The notes beneath the pieces were generated by a model. The model made no database searches, was not told the origin of the DNA, and saw only the letters and a program-made list of their open reading frames with translations. A stretch of DNA of 64,000 nucleotides from Sphingobium algorifonticola (lineage in GTDB: Bacteria > Pseudomonadota > Alphaproteobacteria > Sphingomonadales > Sphingomonadaceae). The stretch covers positions 186,001-250,000 of the forward strand of contig NZ_RZUL01000003.1 in the NCBI RefSeq assembly GCF_004005485.1, given 5' to 3'. A program made the position numbers and the translations under genes. Below are positions 44,334-54,334 of the stretch, piece after piece (the stretch's first letter is position 1; each line of letters begins with the position of its first letter).

Positions 44334-47072
44334 TCAGGCCAGCTGGCCGTGGCAATGCTTGTACTTCAAGCCCGAACCGCAAGGGCATGGCGCGTTGCGA
44401 CTGATATTCTGATCGGCATAGGGGTCGCCACCCATCGCGCCGATCCCGAAGGTCGGCCTTTGCATCGTCGATGTGATGAAGCCGGAAGATGCCCCGTCAC
44501 GATCGGCACTGTCGTCTTCGCCCGTAAACGGATCGATATGAGTCGTGATGAAGTCGGGCAGAACAGGCAGGTCGAATTGCGACATGGGGTCATTGTCCAT
44601 GCGGAACTGGACGCGGGCGATCGTCTGGGTCACATCCTCGCGGATGTTCGCGAGCATTCGCTCGAACAGAGCGAAGGCTTCCTGCTTATATTCGTTGATC
44701 GGCGTCTTCTGCGCATAGGCGCGCAGATGCACCACCTGGCGCAGCGCATCGAGCGTCGACAGATGCTCTTTCCAGTGATGGTCGAGGCTCTGGAGCAGAA
44801 TGCTCTTTTCGATCCCGTGCCAGCTTTCGGCATCGACCTGGGCGATCTTTTCCTCGACATGCGCATCGGCCAGCGCGGTGATGCGCTCCTCGATCAGTTC
44901 GGGATCGATGGCATCCTCGTTCAGCCAGGCATCGATATCGGGCTCCACCCCTAGTATCTCTGCGCTGCGCGTCTTCAGCGCCTCGATATTCCACTGCTCG
45001 GGATAGGTGCCCTGCGGACAGCAATCGGCGACGATGTCGTTCACGGTTTCGCGGCGCATATCGACCACCACGTCGTCTACGGTATCGGCGTCCATGATAT
45101 CGGCGCGCTGTTCGTAGATGACCTTGCGCTGGTCGTTCATCACGTCATCATATTCGACGACCTGCTTGCGAATGTCGTAATTGCGCGCCTCGACCTTTTT
45201 CTGCGCGGTCTCGATCGCCTTGCTCAGCCACTTGGAGCCGATCGCCTCGCCATCCGCCATATTGTTGTTCATCATCCGGGCGAACAACGTGTCCGGGCCG
45301 AAAATGCGCAGCAGATCGTCTTCCAAACTGAGGTAGAAACGGGAGAGACCCGGATCACCCTGCCGGCCCGAACGGCCGCGCAACTGGTTATCGATGCGGC
45401 GGCTTTCATGCCGTTCCGTGCCCAGCACGAACAGGCCACCGGCGGCCAGCACTTCGGCCTTTTCGGCTTCGATCTCGGCCTCGATCTTGGCAATCGCGGC
45501 GTCGCGCGCGGCGCCCTCGGGCATGTCGCCCAGTTCCTGCTCGATACGGAACTCGGCATTGCCGCCCAGCTTGATGTCCGTCCCGCGCCCGGCCATGTTG
45601 GTCGCGATAGTCACCGCGCCCTTCCGTCCCGCCTGCGCGACGATATAGGCTTCCTGTTCGTGGAAGCGCGCGTTGAGCACGGCATGCTCCACGCCTTCCT
45701 CCTTCAGGAAATCGGACAGCATTTCGGACTTTTCGATGGAAACGGTGCCGACCAGCACCGGCTGGCCGATCTTCGCCTTCTCGCCGATGGCGCGGGCAAT
45801 GGCGCGAAACTTGTCCTGCGTATTCTTGTAGAACTCGTCCTCCTCGTCCACGCGCCGCACCGGCACGTTGGTGGGGATGGTCACGACGTTCATCTTGTAG
45901 ATTTCGAAGAACTCGGTCGCTTCGGTTGCCGCGGTGCCGGTCATGCCCGACAGCTTGGGATACATGCGGAAATAATTCTGGAAGGTGATCGAGGCGAGCG
46001 TCTGGTTCTCCGGCTCGATCTCCACGCCTTCCTTCGCCTCGACCGCCTGATGCAGCCCGTCGGACCAGCGCCGTCCGTCCATCATGCGACCGGTAAACTC
46101 GTCGATGATGACGACCTTTCCGTCCTTCACGATATAATCGATGTCGCGGCGGAACATCACAACGGCGCGCAGCGCCTGGTTCACATGATGGACAACCTGC
46201 GTATTCTCGAAGTCGTAAAGGTTGGTGCCTTCGATCAGACCGGCCTGCTCCAGCAGACGCTCTATCTTTTCGGTGCCGTCTTCGGTCAGCGTGATGTTGC
46301 GCTGCTTCTCGTCCTTTTCGTAATCGCCTTCGACGAGCTGCTTCACGATCAGGTCGACGGAGCGATAAAGGTCCGACTTGTCGTCGGTCGGACCGGAAAT
46401 GATGAGCGGCGTGCGCGCTTCGTCGATCAAAATGGAGTCGACTTCATCGATGATCGCATAGTTGAACGGCCGCTGGACCATCGACGCGCGATCATATTTC
46501 ATGTTGTCGCGCAGATAATCGAATCCCAGTTCGTTATTCGTCGCATAAGTGATGTCCGCGGCATAGGCCTCGCGCCGCTCATCCTCGCGCATGTTGGGCA
46601 CGATCACGCCGGTGGTCAGCCCCAGAAAGCGGTAGATCTGCCCCATCCAGTCGCAGTCGCGACGGACGAGATAGTCGTTGACCGTCACGACATGCACGCC
46701 CTTGCCTTCCAGGGCGTTGAGATAAGTGGCCAGTGTCGCCACCAGCGTCTTCCCCTCGCCGGTCCGCATTTCCGCAATTTCACCGCGGTGGAGGACGATG
46801 CCGCCAATCATCTGCACATCGAAATGGCGCATGCCCAGCACCCGCCGGGAGGCTTCGCGCACCGTGGCGAAGGCATAGGGCAGAATGTCGTCGAGCGTTT
46901 CCCCCGCCGAAAGCCGCTCGCGGAATCGCGTCGTCTGCGCGGCGAGATCGGCATCGGACAGGGCGGCCATGTCAGGCTCCAGCGCGGCGATCCGGTCGAC
47001 GATCTTCTGCATCGACTTGACGTACCGGTCGTTGGATGACCCGAAGAGCGTTTTGGCGAGTGCGCCGAGCAT
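44334..47072 (-). CDS. secA: Protein translocase ATPase SecA
   Basis: Motor of Sec-dependent export. The 912-residue product has Walker [24 protein letters not shown], the cross-linking domain and helical scaffold, [15 protein letters not shown] and [15 protein letters not shown] in the second motor domain, and the C-terminal SEC-C zinc motif [14 protein letters not shown] for SecB. The ATG at 47072 ([16 protein letters not shown]) is the normal start; 15 codons upstream in frame are dismissed. Its partner gene secG also lies in this window. Confidence 0.97.
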   Translation of the reverse strand: MLGALAKTLFGSSNDRYVKSMQKIVDRIAALEPDMAALSDADLAAQTTRFRERLSAGETLDDILPYAFATVREASRRVLGMRHFDVQMIGGIVLHRGEIAEMRTGEGKTLVATLATYLNALEGKGVHVVTVNDYLVRRDCDWMGQIYRFLGLTTGVIVPNMREDERREAYAADITYATNNELGFDYLRDNMKYDRASMVQRPFNYAIIDEVDSILIDEARTPLIISGPTDDKSDLYRSVDLIVKQLVEGDYEKDEKQRNITLTEDGTEKIERLLEQAGLIEGTNLYDFENTQVVHHVNQALRAVVMFRRDIDYIVKDGKVVIIDEFTGRMMDGRRWSDGLHQAVEAKEGVEIEPENQTLASITFQNYFRMYPKLSGMTGTAATEATEFFEIYKMNVVTIPTNVPVRRVDEEDEFYKNTQDKFRAIARAIGEKAKIGQPVLVGTVSIEKSEMLSDFLKEEGVEHAVLNARFHEQEAYIVAQAGRKGAVTIATNMAGRGTDIKLGGNAEFRIEQELGDMPEGAARDAAIAKIEAEIEAEKAEVLAAGGLFVLGTERHESRRIDNQLRGRSGRQGDPGLSRFYLSLEDDLLRIFGPDTLFARMMNNNMADGEAIGSKWLSKAIETAQKKVEARNYDIRKQVVEYDDVMNDQRKVIYEQRADIMDADTVDDVVVDMRRETVNDIVADCCPQGTYPEQWNIEALKTRSAEILGVEPDIDAWLNEDAIDPELIEERITALADAHVEEKIAQVDAESWHGIEKSILLQSLDHHWKEHLSTLDALRQVVHLRAYAQKTPINEYKQEAFALFERMLANIREDVTQTIARVQFRMDNDPMSQFDLPVLPDFITTHIDPFTGEDDSADRDGASSGFITSTMQRPTFGIGAMGGDPYADQNISRNAPCPCGSGLKYKHCHGQLA

Positions 47073-47155
47073 GAAGTTTCCTACTTTTCCGGGGGCGGAC
47101 AGGCCCGTGCAGACCATGGACCACTATGCGCCGCGATGTAGGGGGCAGGCGTGGC

Positions 47156-47854
47156 TTAGTCAATTGAGCGATGCGTGGTCCCGTCGCGCAAGGTCAGCGC
47201 CCGCGCGAATACGGCCTCGAACATCGCCGCCGTCAATCGCCCCGTGTTCGTATTGTACCGCGAACAGTGATAGCTGTCGATCAGCACCCGGCCATCGGGC
47301 ATCCGGTGTTCGGCCAGATGGCCGAACCGCGCCTTGGGCAGCCGTCCGCCCAGAACCTTGATTGCGGACTGATGCGCGATCTGCCCAAGGGCAATGAATA
47401 TCCGTGCATGCGGCAGCCCCGCGACGCCCTGCGCCAGAAAGGGGCGGCAAGTGCGGATTTCCTCAGGCGTCGGCTTGTTCTGTGGCGGCAGGCATTTGAC
47501 GGCATTCAGGATGATGATGTCCCGCAGCATCAGGCCATCGTCTACCCGACTGTCATAGGTTCCTTCGGTCAGGCCGAACTTTTCCAGCGTCGCGAACAGC
47601 AGGTCGCCTGCATAATCGCCCGTAAAGGGTCGCCCTGTCCGGTTCGCGCCATGTTTGCCAGGCGCAAGGCCGATGATCGCGATGCGCGCCTGCGGATCGC
47701 CGAACGCGCGGACGGGGCCGTTCCACCAGGCGGGAAACGCGTCTCGGCATGCATGGCGATAGGCAACAAGACGCGGGCACAGCGGGCAATCGCGCGGCGG
47801 TTCGGCGTCCGGCAGCGGGCTTTCCGGCGCAATGGCGGGGATTTGCAAAGTCAT
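47156..47854 (-). CDS. Type 5 uracil-DNA glycosylase (UDGb)
   Basis: Removes uracil and deaminated bases from DNA. The 232-residue product has CPLCPRL near the N-terminus as part of the iron-sulfur site, the family 5 motif GLAPGKHGANRTGRPFTGD, LNAVKCLPPQNKPTPEEIRTCRPFL with the later cysteines, and the C-terminal DSYHCSRYNTNTGRLT. GLAPGxxGANRTGRxFTGD distinguishes UDGb from family 4. The ATG at 47854 is preferred over a start 12 codons earlier because relatives start near it. It diverges from folK by about 23 bases. Unlike the relative at 33.1 kb, this one keeps its motifs and should be active. Confidence 0.92.
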   Translation of the reverse strand: MTLQIPAIAPESPLPDAEPPRDCPLCPRLVAYRHACRDAFPAWWNGPVRAFGDPQARIAIIGLAPGKHGANRTGRPFTGDYAGDLLFATLEKFGLTEGTYDSRVDDGLMLRDIIILNAVKCLPPQNKPTPEEIRTCRPFLAQGVAGLPHARIFIALGQIAHQSAIKVLGGRLPKARFGHLAEHRMPDGRVLIDSYHCSRYNTNTGRLTAAMFEAVFARALTLRDGTTHRSID

Positions 47855-47877
47855 CGGCAGGCGATAGGCCGTGCACG

Positions 47878-48402
47878 ATGACCAACGCAAGCGAACAGAC
47901 CTTCACCTATGTTGTTGCGATCGGCTCCAACCGGCCGCTGTCCGCCCGCCTGCATCCGACAGCGCTCGTCGATGCCGCAATCGACGCGCTCGACTCCCCG
48001 CCGCTGCACCTTCTGGCGCGCTCCCATACCATCCGCAGCGCGCCGCTCGGCCCGTCACGAAGGCATTATGCCAATGCGGTGGCGATCGTGGCGTCCAGCC
48101 TGCCGCCCCCCGCCCTGCTCGACCGGCTGCAAGCGATCGAGCGGAACCATGGCCGCCGCCGCCGCCAACGTTGGGGCGCGCGCACGCTCGATCTGGACAT
48201 TATCCTGTGGTCCGGCGGCATCTGGACCGACCCGCGCCTGACGGTGCCGCACCCCGCCTTCCGCATGCGCGATTTCGTTCTCGCCCCATTGGCGATGCTC
48301 GCGCCGCAATGGCGTGACCCAGGCACAGGAAGGACCGTGGCGCAGCTTCGCCGCCGCCTGATCGCGCGGAAGCCGGTTGACCCGCGCGCCAACCCCCTTT
48401 AG
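47878..48402 (+). CDS. folK: 2-amino-4-hydroxy-6-hydroxymethyldihydropteridine pyrophosphokinase
   Basis: Pyrophosphorylates the pterin in folate synthesis. The 174-residue product has VVAIGSNRPLS at the N-terminus, LQAIERNHGRRRRQRWGARTLDLDIILW with the metal-binding DxD, and VPHPAFRMRDFVLAPL. These are the standard HPPK motifs. The ATG at 47878 is followed by a short extension before the first strand. tRNA-Lys lies about 40 bases downstream. No other folate gene is in the window. Confidence 0.93.
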   Translation: MTNASEQTFTYVVAIGSNRPLSARLHPTALVDAAIDALDSPPLHLLARSHTIRSAPLGPSRRHYANAVAIVASSLPPPALLDRLQAIERNHGRRRRQRWGARTLDLDIILWSGGIWTDPRLTVPHPAFRMRDFVLAPLAMLAPQWRDPGTGRTVAQLRRRLIARKPVDPRANPL

Positions 48403-48443
48403 GGGACCGCTACTCGATCGCCAGGCCTGACGCCGCGCGCCGT

Positions 48444-48519
48444 GGGTCCATAGCTCAGTCGGTAGAGCAACTGACTTTTAATCAGTAGGTCGCTGGTTCG
48501 AACCCAGCTGGACTCACCA
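48444..48519 (+). tRNA. tRNA-Lys (anticodon TTT)
   Basis: A 76-base cloverleaf with the CCA encoded. Acceptor GGGTCCA pairs with TGGACTC (one G-U pair), the D arm contains AGCTCAGTCGGTAGAGC, the anticodon loop CTTTTAA carries TTT, and the T arm contains GGTTCGAACC. Single copy in this window; no integrase follows it. Confidence 0.97.
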
Positions 48520-48629
48520 TATCGCCTTGCATCGCTGTCGTCATCCTGACGCAAATACCGGTCTTATGGCATCTTTGCCTTGCGGGACCGGCCACGGCAT
48601 CGATATGCTGCGCAGCATAGGAGAGCCAC

Positions 48630-48836
48630 ATGACACAAACGCCGCCGCCGTCCCCCGCCGAGGCGCCCGCCCCCGATACCGCAGCGCCTGCACCCGCGAC
48701 ACCGGCACCGCCCGCTCCGCCAGCGACCTCTGCGCCATCGAACAGCCTCATGAAGAAAGGCGTGGCCGTCGGCGCAGCGGTGGGAATAGGATCGGCGGCG
48801 ATTGTCGCCGCGCTGCTGTATACGCGGCGACGCTGA
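48630..48836 (+). CDS. Small proline/alanine-rich membrane-anchored protein
   Basis: A 68-residue protein. Residues 1-38 are almost only Pro, Ala, Thr and Ser with a few acidic residues and should be disordered. Residues 42-62 (GVAVGAAVGIGSAAIVAALLY) form one membrane segment, ending in TRRR. The layout suggests a C-terminal anchor with the basic end in the cytoplasm. AGGAG lies six bases before the ATG, supporting translation. Function unknown. It converges on the S9 peptidase gene with a four-base gap. Confidence 0.65.
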   Translation: MTQTPPPSPAEAPAPDTAAPAPATPAPPAPPATSAPSNSLMKKGVAVGAAVGIGSAAIVAALLYTRRR

Positions 48837-48840
48837 ACCT

Positions 48841-51069
48841 TCACTGCGGCGGCTGATGGCGATCCAGGAAATCCAGGATCGTCCGCCACAGATGTACTGA
48901 AATCTTCGGTCCCGCCACGCGGTGAGTCTGTCCTGGATAGACCATCGTCTCGAACGGCACCGCCGCGCCCTGCATCCGCGCCATGATCGCAGTCGAATTG
49001 TCGAACACGACATTGTCGTCCGACATGCCGTGGATCAGCAGCAACGGGTCTTTCAGCGCGGTCGCCTCGTCCAGCGCGCCCGATGCCGGATAGGCGGTAT
49101 CCCGCGCCTTGGGATCGCCCAGATAGCGTTCGGTGTAATGGGTGTCATACAGGCCCCAGTCGGTCACCGGTGCGCCCGATATCCCCGCCATGAACGTGCC
49201 CGGGGCCTTCTGAAGCAGCCTCAGTGTCATATAGCCGCCATAGGACCAGCCATAGGTTGCAATCCGCTTGGAATCCACGAACGGCTGGCTCTTGAGCCAG
49301 TTCACGCCGGCAAGCTGGTCCTCCACCTCAACCGTCCCCATCGCCCGATACAGCGCATCCTCGAATGCCTTGCCGCGATCGGGCGTGCCGCGATTGTCGA
49401 TGGCATAGACGATCCAGCCCCGCTGCACGAGATATTGGGTGAGCGGCGTGTCCCACTGATTGGTAACCTGACGCCCGGCACCCGGCCCGCCATAATGGAT
49501 CATGAAGACGGGATAGCGTCGGCCGGGCTCCAGCACAGGCGTCAGCATCTTGGTGTACAGAGTCGATCCATCCGCCGCCTTGATCGTGCCGAACGTCGTC
49601 TTGACATGCCCCGCCTTGTACGGCGCATAAGGATGCTGCGGCGTGATCGCATTTTCAGATAGCCAGCGCAGCCGCGTACCGCCGCTGTCCGCCAGATAGA
49701 TCTGACGGGGATTGTCGCTGTTGCTGCGTGTCACGATGATGCGGCTGGCGGCGGTGTCCATGACGGCGGCGTTCCACCACCCGCTGCCGGTCAGTTGACG
49801 TGGGGTGCCGGGGCGCTTTCCCGGCCGGATGGATGCGCTGTACAATTGATCTTCCAGCGGCGTCTCGCGGTTGCCGGTAAAATAGACCAGACCGCGTGCC
49901 TCGTCGACACCGGTCACCTGCTTCACTTCCCATGGCCCTTCGGTCAGCGCCGTCCACCGCTCGCCCTGAACCCGATAGAGATGGCCATGGCCGCTCCGCT
50001 CCGACCACCACAGGAAGCTGCCGTCCGAAAGCGCCCGGAAATTATTGTGCAGGTTGATCCAAGTCTTCGCCCGCTCGGTCAGGATGATGCGGCCTTTGCC
50101 GGTCGCGGGGTCGACCGCAATCAGATCGAGCCGTTTCTGGTCGCGGCTTTCGCGCTGAACATACAATGTGTTGCCATCTTTGGCCCAGGCAACACGCGCC
50201 AGATAGACGTCGGGATCGGTGCCGAGATCGACTTTCACCTGCCCCGATCCGTCCGGCTTCATCACATAGAGATCGACGATCGCATTGGGCGTACCCGCTT
50301 TGGGATAGCGTTGCGCATAAACGCGGGTGCCGTCGGCGCCGATCGCCGCGCGGGTAACGATGCCCACCGGACTTTCATCGACCCGCGCGACAGCGATATA
50401 GCGATCGCCCGGCGCCCACCAATGGCCCGTCGATCGGTCCATTTCCTCCTGCGCCACAAACTCCGCGACGCCCCAGTTCACCGTTTCGGATGCACCCTGC
50501 GTCAATTGCCGCTCGGCTGATCCGCCGGCGGCTGTCACGAAGAGATTGCCGTCACGTACGAAGGAGACATAACCACCCGCCGGGCTGACGGTCGGGTTCA
50601 GCTCGCCCTGCGGTGTGTCGGTGATCCGCGTAACCTTGCCATCCAGCGTGGCGAGATAGAGATCGCCGTCGAGCGGCACCATGATCCGCTTGCCGTCCGG
50701 TGCCCAGTCATAGGCGACGATGCCCTTGCTGTCGCCGATCCGCGCACGCTCGCGCTGCATCTTCTCTGCTTCGCTGAGCGCCGCCCCGCTGCCGACTTTC
50801 TGCGAATCGACCAGCATCCGCTCCGCGCCAGTGGCGGTATCGATCGCCCAGAGATCATAGCGTTCCTTTTCGTTCGCGCGCGGCTTGAGCAGCGTCACCA
50901 GCTTGCCGTCGGGCGAAAGCGCCAGTCCGCGCGGCTGCGGACCGGACAAGTCCGGGCTGGCGAATATCCGCTCCAACGTCAGCGCCGCCGGTGCGCCACC
51001 CTGCGCCGATGCGGCGGTGCCCAGCATCAGCGCGACAATCGCCACGCCCGATTTTGCCGATCTCATCAT
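48841..51069 (-). CDS. Secreted S9 family prolyl oligopeptidase / dipeptidyl peptidase IV-like
   Basis: Serine peptidase expected in the periplasm. The 742-residue product has a signal peptide (MMRSAKSGVAIVALMLGTAASA), an N-terminal beta-propeller domain (about residues 30-480), and a C-terminal alpha/beta hydrolase domain. The catalytic serine is in GWSYGGYMT, the aspartate in LIHGMSDDNVVF and the histidine in GQTHRVAGP. The pattern fits the DPP IV subfamily, so removal of N-terminal dipeptides after proline or alanine is likely. GGGA precedes the first of two ATGs. tRNA-Val lies about 110 bases upstream on the same strand. Confidence 0.9.
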   Translation of the reverse strand: MMRSAKSGVAIVALMLGTAASAQGGAPAALTLERIFASPDLSGPQPRGLALSPDGKLVTLLKPRANEKERYDLWAIDTATGAERMLVDSQKVGSGAALSEAEKMQRERARIGDSKGIVAYDWAPDGKRIMVPLDGDLYLATLDGKVTRITDTPQGELNPTVSPAGGYVSFVRDGNLFVTAAGGSAERQLTQGASETVNWGVAEFVAQEEMDRSTGHWWAPGDRYIAVARVDESPVGIVTRAAIGADGTRVYAQRYPKAGTPNAIVDLYVMKPDGSGQVKVDLGTDPDVYLARVAWAKDGNTLYVQRESRDQKRLDLIAVDPATGKGRIILTERAKTWINLHNNFRALSDGSFLWWSERSGHGHLYRVQGERWTALTEGPWEVKQVTGVDEARGLVYFTGNRETPLEDQLYSASIRPGKRPGTPRQLTGSGWWNAAVMDTAASRIIVTRSNSDNPRQIYLADSGGTRLRWLSENAITPQHPYAPYKAGHVKTTFGTIKAADGSTLYTKMLTPVLEPGRRYPVFMIHYGGPGAGRQVTNQWDTPLTQYLVQRGWIVYAIDNRGTPDRGKAFEDALYRAMGTVEVEDQLAGVNWLKSQPFVDSKRIATYGWSYGGYMTLRLLQKAPGTFMAGISGAPVTDWGLYDTHYTERYLGDPKARDTAYPASGALDEATALKDPLLLIHGMSDDNVVFDNSTAIMARMQGAAVPFETMVYPGQTHRVAGPKISVHLWRTILDFLDRHQPPQ

Positions 51070-51177
51070 ATCCGTCCCTTTCCTGTCCTTCAGCGCCGCA
51101 GCGTTGACAACCGCTTAGACCGGCATGAGCCGGTTCGTCGAGAGCGGGCGGAAACGATTGGGAAGAGGGGGGAACCA

Positions 51178-51252
51178 TGGTGGGCGCGGCAAGGATTGAA
51201 CTTGCGACCCCACCCGTGTGAAGGGTGTGCTCTACCACTGAGCTACGCGCCC
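51178..51252 (-). tRNA. tRNA-Val (anticodon CAC)
   Basis: A 75-base cloverleaf with encoded CCA. The acceptor GGGCGCG pairs perfectly with CGCGCCC; the D arm has AGCTCAGTGGTAGAGC, the anticodon stem is CACCC/GGGTG with loop TTCACAC (anticodon CAC), and the T arm is GCAAGTTCAATCCTTGC. Confidence 0.97.
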
Positions 51253-51349
51253 CCGAAGGGAGCCGCGCATTGGCATTGCGGCGCGCGCCTGTCAAGCGGG
51301 GGCAATCAGGCGGGGGCACCGATCTTCAAACCATCCCTATTCGCCCGCC

Positions 51350-52027
51350 TCACTCCATCGCGTCGGCGATATCCTCCAGCATCTCGGGGTCGGTCACATG
51401 GATGCGCCCCTGCTCCAGCGCGACGATGCCGCCCTGCGCCCAAATCGCCAGTTGCCGGTTGATGTTCTCCCGGCTGATCCCGGCGAACAAGGCCAGCTCG
51501 GTCTGGCTGAGAGAAATCACCCCGCCCTCGCTCGTCCTGAGCAGCCGCAGCAGGAACCGCGCGAGCCGCGGCGCGGCACCATAAGCGCGGTCGGTCTCGA
51601 TCGTGTCGTTGGCCAGCCGCAGACGCATCGCCATTTCGCGCATCAGACGCAGGGCAATACGGTGATTCGCGGCGATCACCCGTTCGAACACCGGGCGCGC
51701 CAATGTCAGATAGCGCACCGGACCCATTGCGATCACGCTGGCGGTACGCAGCCCTCCGTCGATCAGCGCGATTTCGCCCAACACCGATCCCGCGCCTGCA
51801 TATTCCAGCACGATTTCGCGCCCGTTCGCGGAATAGACGGTCACCCGTGCCTGGCCCTCCAGCAGGATAAGCAGGAAATCACCGGGATCGCCCTGCTGCA
51901 ACAGGACAGCGGCCTTCTTCGCCTTGTGTTCATGCGCGTCGGCCAGCAGGGAGCCCAGATCGTCCGGCCCAAGCGAACGGAGCAGGCTGTGCTCGGGCAG
52001 CTTGGCGTAAAGCGTGACAATATCCAT
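51350..52027 (-). CDS. CRP/FNR-family regulator with intact cyclic-nucleotide pocket
   Basis: A 225-residue regulator with an N-terminal cyclic-nucleotide-binding barrel and a C-terminal winged helix. LGEIALIDGGLRTA keeps the Glu and Arg-Thr of the phosphate-binding cassette in CRP. The recognition helix in GISRENINRQLAIW keeps the Arg-Glu-x3-Arg spacing with which CRP reads TGTGA. There is no FNR-type N-terminal cysteine cluster. It therefore looks like a cAMP- or cGMP-dependent CRP-type protein. The ATG at 52027 has AGGGA upstream. A perfect TGTGA-N6-TCACA site lies at 16.66 kb in this window. It stands alone between tRNA-Val and pyrG. Confidence 0.88.
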   Translation of the reverse strand: MDIVTLYAKLPEHSLLRSLGPDDLGSLLADAHEHKAKKAAVLLQQGDPGDFLLILLEGQARVTVYSANGREIVLEYAGAGSVLGEIALIDGGLRTASVIAMGPVRYLTLARPVFERVIAANHRIALRLMREMAMRLRLANDTIETDRAYGAAPRLARFLLRLLRTSEGGVISLSQTELALFAGISRENINRQLAIWAQGGIVALEQGRIHVTDPEMLEDIADAME

Positions 52028-52124
52028 GCGGTCCCTCCCTGCCACGGCTTATGCGGCGGGAGGGCGGAATTGCCAAGGGGCCAGCCAACAGCGTGCCCCC
52101 CCCGAAAGCAGGAGAACGGAAGGC

Positions 52125-53759
52125 TTAAACCAGCCTGCTTTGCTTCACTGCGGCCTCGATGAAGCTCGCAAAAAGTGGATGCGGATCGAACGGCTTGGAT
52201 TTCAGCTCGGGGTGAAACTGGACGCCGACGAACCAGGGATGATCGGGCCGTTCGACGATTTCCGGCAGCGTGCCATCGGGCGACATGCCCGAAAAGATCA
52301 GGCCGCCCTTTTCCAGCGGCGCACGATAGCCCGCGTTCACTTCATAGCGATGGCGGTGCCGCTCGCTGATGTCGTCCGCCTTGTAAATGCCCGCGACCAC
52401 GCTGTTGCCGCTCAACTTCGCGGGATAGGCGCCCAGCCGCATCGTGCCGCCCAGATCGCCGCCTTCTTCCCGCTTCTGCAACCCTTCGGTCGTCATCCAT
52501 TCGGTGATGAGGCCGACGACCGGCTCGCTGGTAGGTCCGAACTCCGTGGTGGATGCGTCGGCGATGCCCGCGGTGTTGCGCGCCCCCTCGATGCAGGCCA
52601 TCTGCATGCCCAGGCAAATGCCGAAAAATGGCACCTGCCGCTCGCGGGCGAAGCGGACGCTGGCGATCTTGCCCTCGCTGCCGCGCACCCCGAAGCCGCC
52701 GGGCACCAATATGCCGTGCATCGGTTCGAGCGCGGCGGTGATGCTGTCATCGTCCTTCTCGAACAACTCGGCATCGATCCAGCGGATATGCACCTTCACC
52801 CGGTTGGCAAGGCCGCCATGCACCAGCGCCTCGTGCAGCGACTTGTAGGCATCGGGCAGGCCGACATATTTGCCCACCACGCCGATCGTCACCTCGCCTT
52901 CGGGATTGGCGTGGCGATCCATGATGTCGATCCAGCGGTCGAGCACCGGCGCCTTGGCATTGTCGATGCCGAACGCGCGCAGCACTTCCTCGTCCAGCCC
53001 TTCGGCGTGATATTGGGTCGGCACCGAATAGATGCTGGTCGCGTCCAGCGCGGGAATCACGGCTTCCTTGCGGACATTGCAGAACAGGGCGATCTTCGCC
53101 CGCTCGCTGTCCGGCAACGGCTGTTCGCAGCGGCACAGCAATATGTCGGGCTGGATGCCCAGCGATGTCAGTTCCCGCACGCTGTGCTGCGTCGGCTTCG
53201 TCTTCAACTCGCCCGCCGCCGCGATATACGGCACCAGCGTGACGTGGACGAAGATCGACTGGCCCCGGCCCAGGTCATTGTGCAGTTGCCGGATCGCTTC
53301 CATGAACGGCAGGCTTTCGATGTCGCCCACGGTGCCGCCGATCTCGCACAGCACGAAATCAAGCCCGTCCGTATCGGCCAGCGCGAATGCCTTGATCTCG
53401 TCGGTCACATGCGGGATCACCTGCACCGTCGCGCCAAGATAATCGCCGCGCCGTTCCTTGGTGATGATCGTCTGATAGACACGACCCTGCGTCACATTGT
53501 CGGACTGGCGGGCGGACACGCCGGTAAAGCGTTCGTAGTGGCCAAGGTCGAGATCGGTCTCGGCGCCGTCGTCCGTCACATAGACTTCGCCATGCTGATA
53601 GGGCGACATCGTCCCCGGATCGACGTTGAGATAAGGATCGAACTTGCGGATTCGCACGCGATATCCCCGCGCCTGCAACAGTGCTGCCAGCGATGCCGCC
53701 ATCAGGCCCTTGCCAAGCGAGGAGACCACGCCGCCGGTGATGAATATATACCGCGCCAT
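52125..53759 (-). CDS. pyrG: CTP synthase
   Basis: Converts UTP to CTP using glutamine and ATP. The 544-residue product has the synthetase domain ([48 protein letters not shown] in successive motifs) and a C-terminal glutamine amidotransferase domain with the nucleophile in [12 protein letters not shown] and the His-Glu pair in [15 protein letters not shown]. Full length for the family. It lies after secG and tpiA on the same strand, an order found in related alphaproteobacteria, with gaps of about 106 and 70 bases. Confidence 0.96.
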   Translation of the reverse strand: MARYIFITGGVVSSLGKGLMAASLAALLQARGYRVRIRKFDPYLNVDPGTMSPYQHGEVYVTDDGAETDLDLGHYERFTGVSARQSDNVTQGRVYQTIITKERRGDYLGATVQVIPHVTDEIKAFALADTDGLDFVLCEIGGTVGDIESLPFMEAIRQLHNDLGRGQSIFVHVTLVPYIAAAGELKTKPTQHSVRELTSLGIQPDILLCRCEQPLPDSERAKIALFCNVRKEAVIPALDATSIYSVPTQYHAEGLDEEVLRAFGIDNAKAPVLDRWIDIMDRHANPEGEVTIGVVGKYVGLPDAYKSLHEALVHGGLANRVKVHIRWIDAELFEKDDDSITAALEPMHGILVPGGFGVRGSEGKIASVRFARERQVPFFGICLGMQMACIEGARNTAGIADASTTEFGPTSEPVVGLITEWMTTEGLQKREEGGDLGGTMRLGAYPAKLSGNSVVAGIYKADDISERHRHRYEVNAGYRAPLEKGGLIFSGMSPDGTLPEIVERPDHPWFVGVQFHPELKSKPFDPHPLFASFIEAAVKQSRLV

Positions 53760-53865
53760 GGGAAAAGAGGCTTAGCCTTTCAGCAAGGTGTTGGGCAAGC
53801 GCACGAATCCGCGCGCCCGCAAAAATAGTTTCTGCGCGACAAAAACCGGGTCGAAACGCGAAGGA

Positions 53866-54264
53866 TCAGTTGGCGAGCGGAACGCTCTCATTGCTTGCGG
53901 GAGCCGACGCGCTGCCATTGCCGACCGCCTGCGCGGCACCGGCCAGCGGATCGCCGCCAGCGGCAATCGGCGGCCCGGCATTGCCCGCTGGCGCAGCAGG
54001 CGCCGTCTTGGCCAGCGAGGTGTCGATGCTGCCGGGCGCATGCTGAACCGACGCAATCACCGCCAGCACGATGCTCAGGCTGACAAACAATGTCGCCAGC
54101 ACGGTGGTCGATCGCGTCAGGAAATTGGCCGCCCCCCGCGCCGACATCAACCCCGACGGACTGCCACCGACGCCAAGGCCGCCGCCTTCGGACCGCTGCA
54201 TCAGAATGACGGTGACAAGCGCCGCGGCGATGATCGCCTGCACGACGAGAAGGAAAGTGAACAT
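53866..54264 (-). CDS. secG: Protein translocase subunit SecG
   Basis: Small accessory subunit of SecYEG. The 132-residue product has two membrane segments (about residues 3-20 and 52-72), the motif VILMQRSEGGGLG after the first, and a long C-terminal tail rich in alanine, proline and glycine (PAGNAGPPIAAGGDPLAGAAQ). The tail makes it longer than the enterobacterial protein, as is common in alphaproteobacteria. It sits between tpiA and pyrG on the minus strand. Confidence 0.92.
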   Translation of the reverse strand: MFTFLLVVQAIIAAALVTVILMQRSEGGGLGVGGSPSGLMSARGAANFLTRSTTVLATLFVSLSIVLAVIASVQHAPGSIDTSLAKTAPAAPAGNAGPPIAAGGDPLAGAAQAVGNGSASAPASNESVPLAN

Positions 54265-54334
54265 GCGACTATGCTGCCTGGAATAAGAGTGTTGCGGCGC
54301 ACATAGCGAGGTTGCCCTATCGGTTCAACCTTGC

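Noticed and set aside
45408..47039. 543-codon open frame on the plus strand opposite secA
   Set aside because: It is a mirror frame of a highly conserved GC-rich gene; its translation is rich in His, Arg and Gly with no domain, and secA accounts for the sequence.
48444..48640. tRNA-Lys as an integration site for a mobile element
   Set aside because: No integrase, no direct repeat of the tRNA 3' end in the window, and downstream genes look chromosomal.
52014..53828. 604-codon open frame opposite pyrG
   Set aside because: Shadow frame; the pyrG reading frame carries all CTP synthase motifs.
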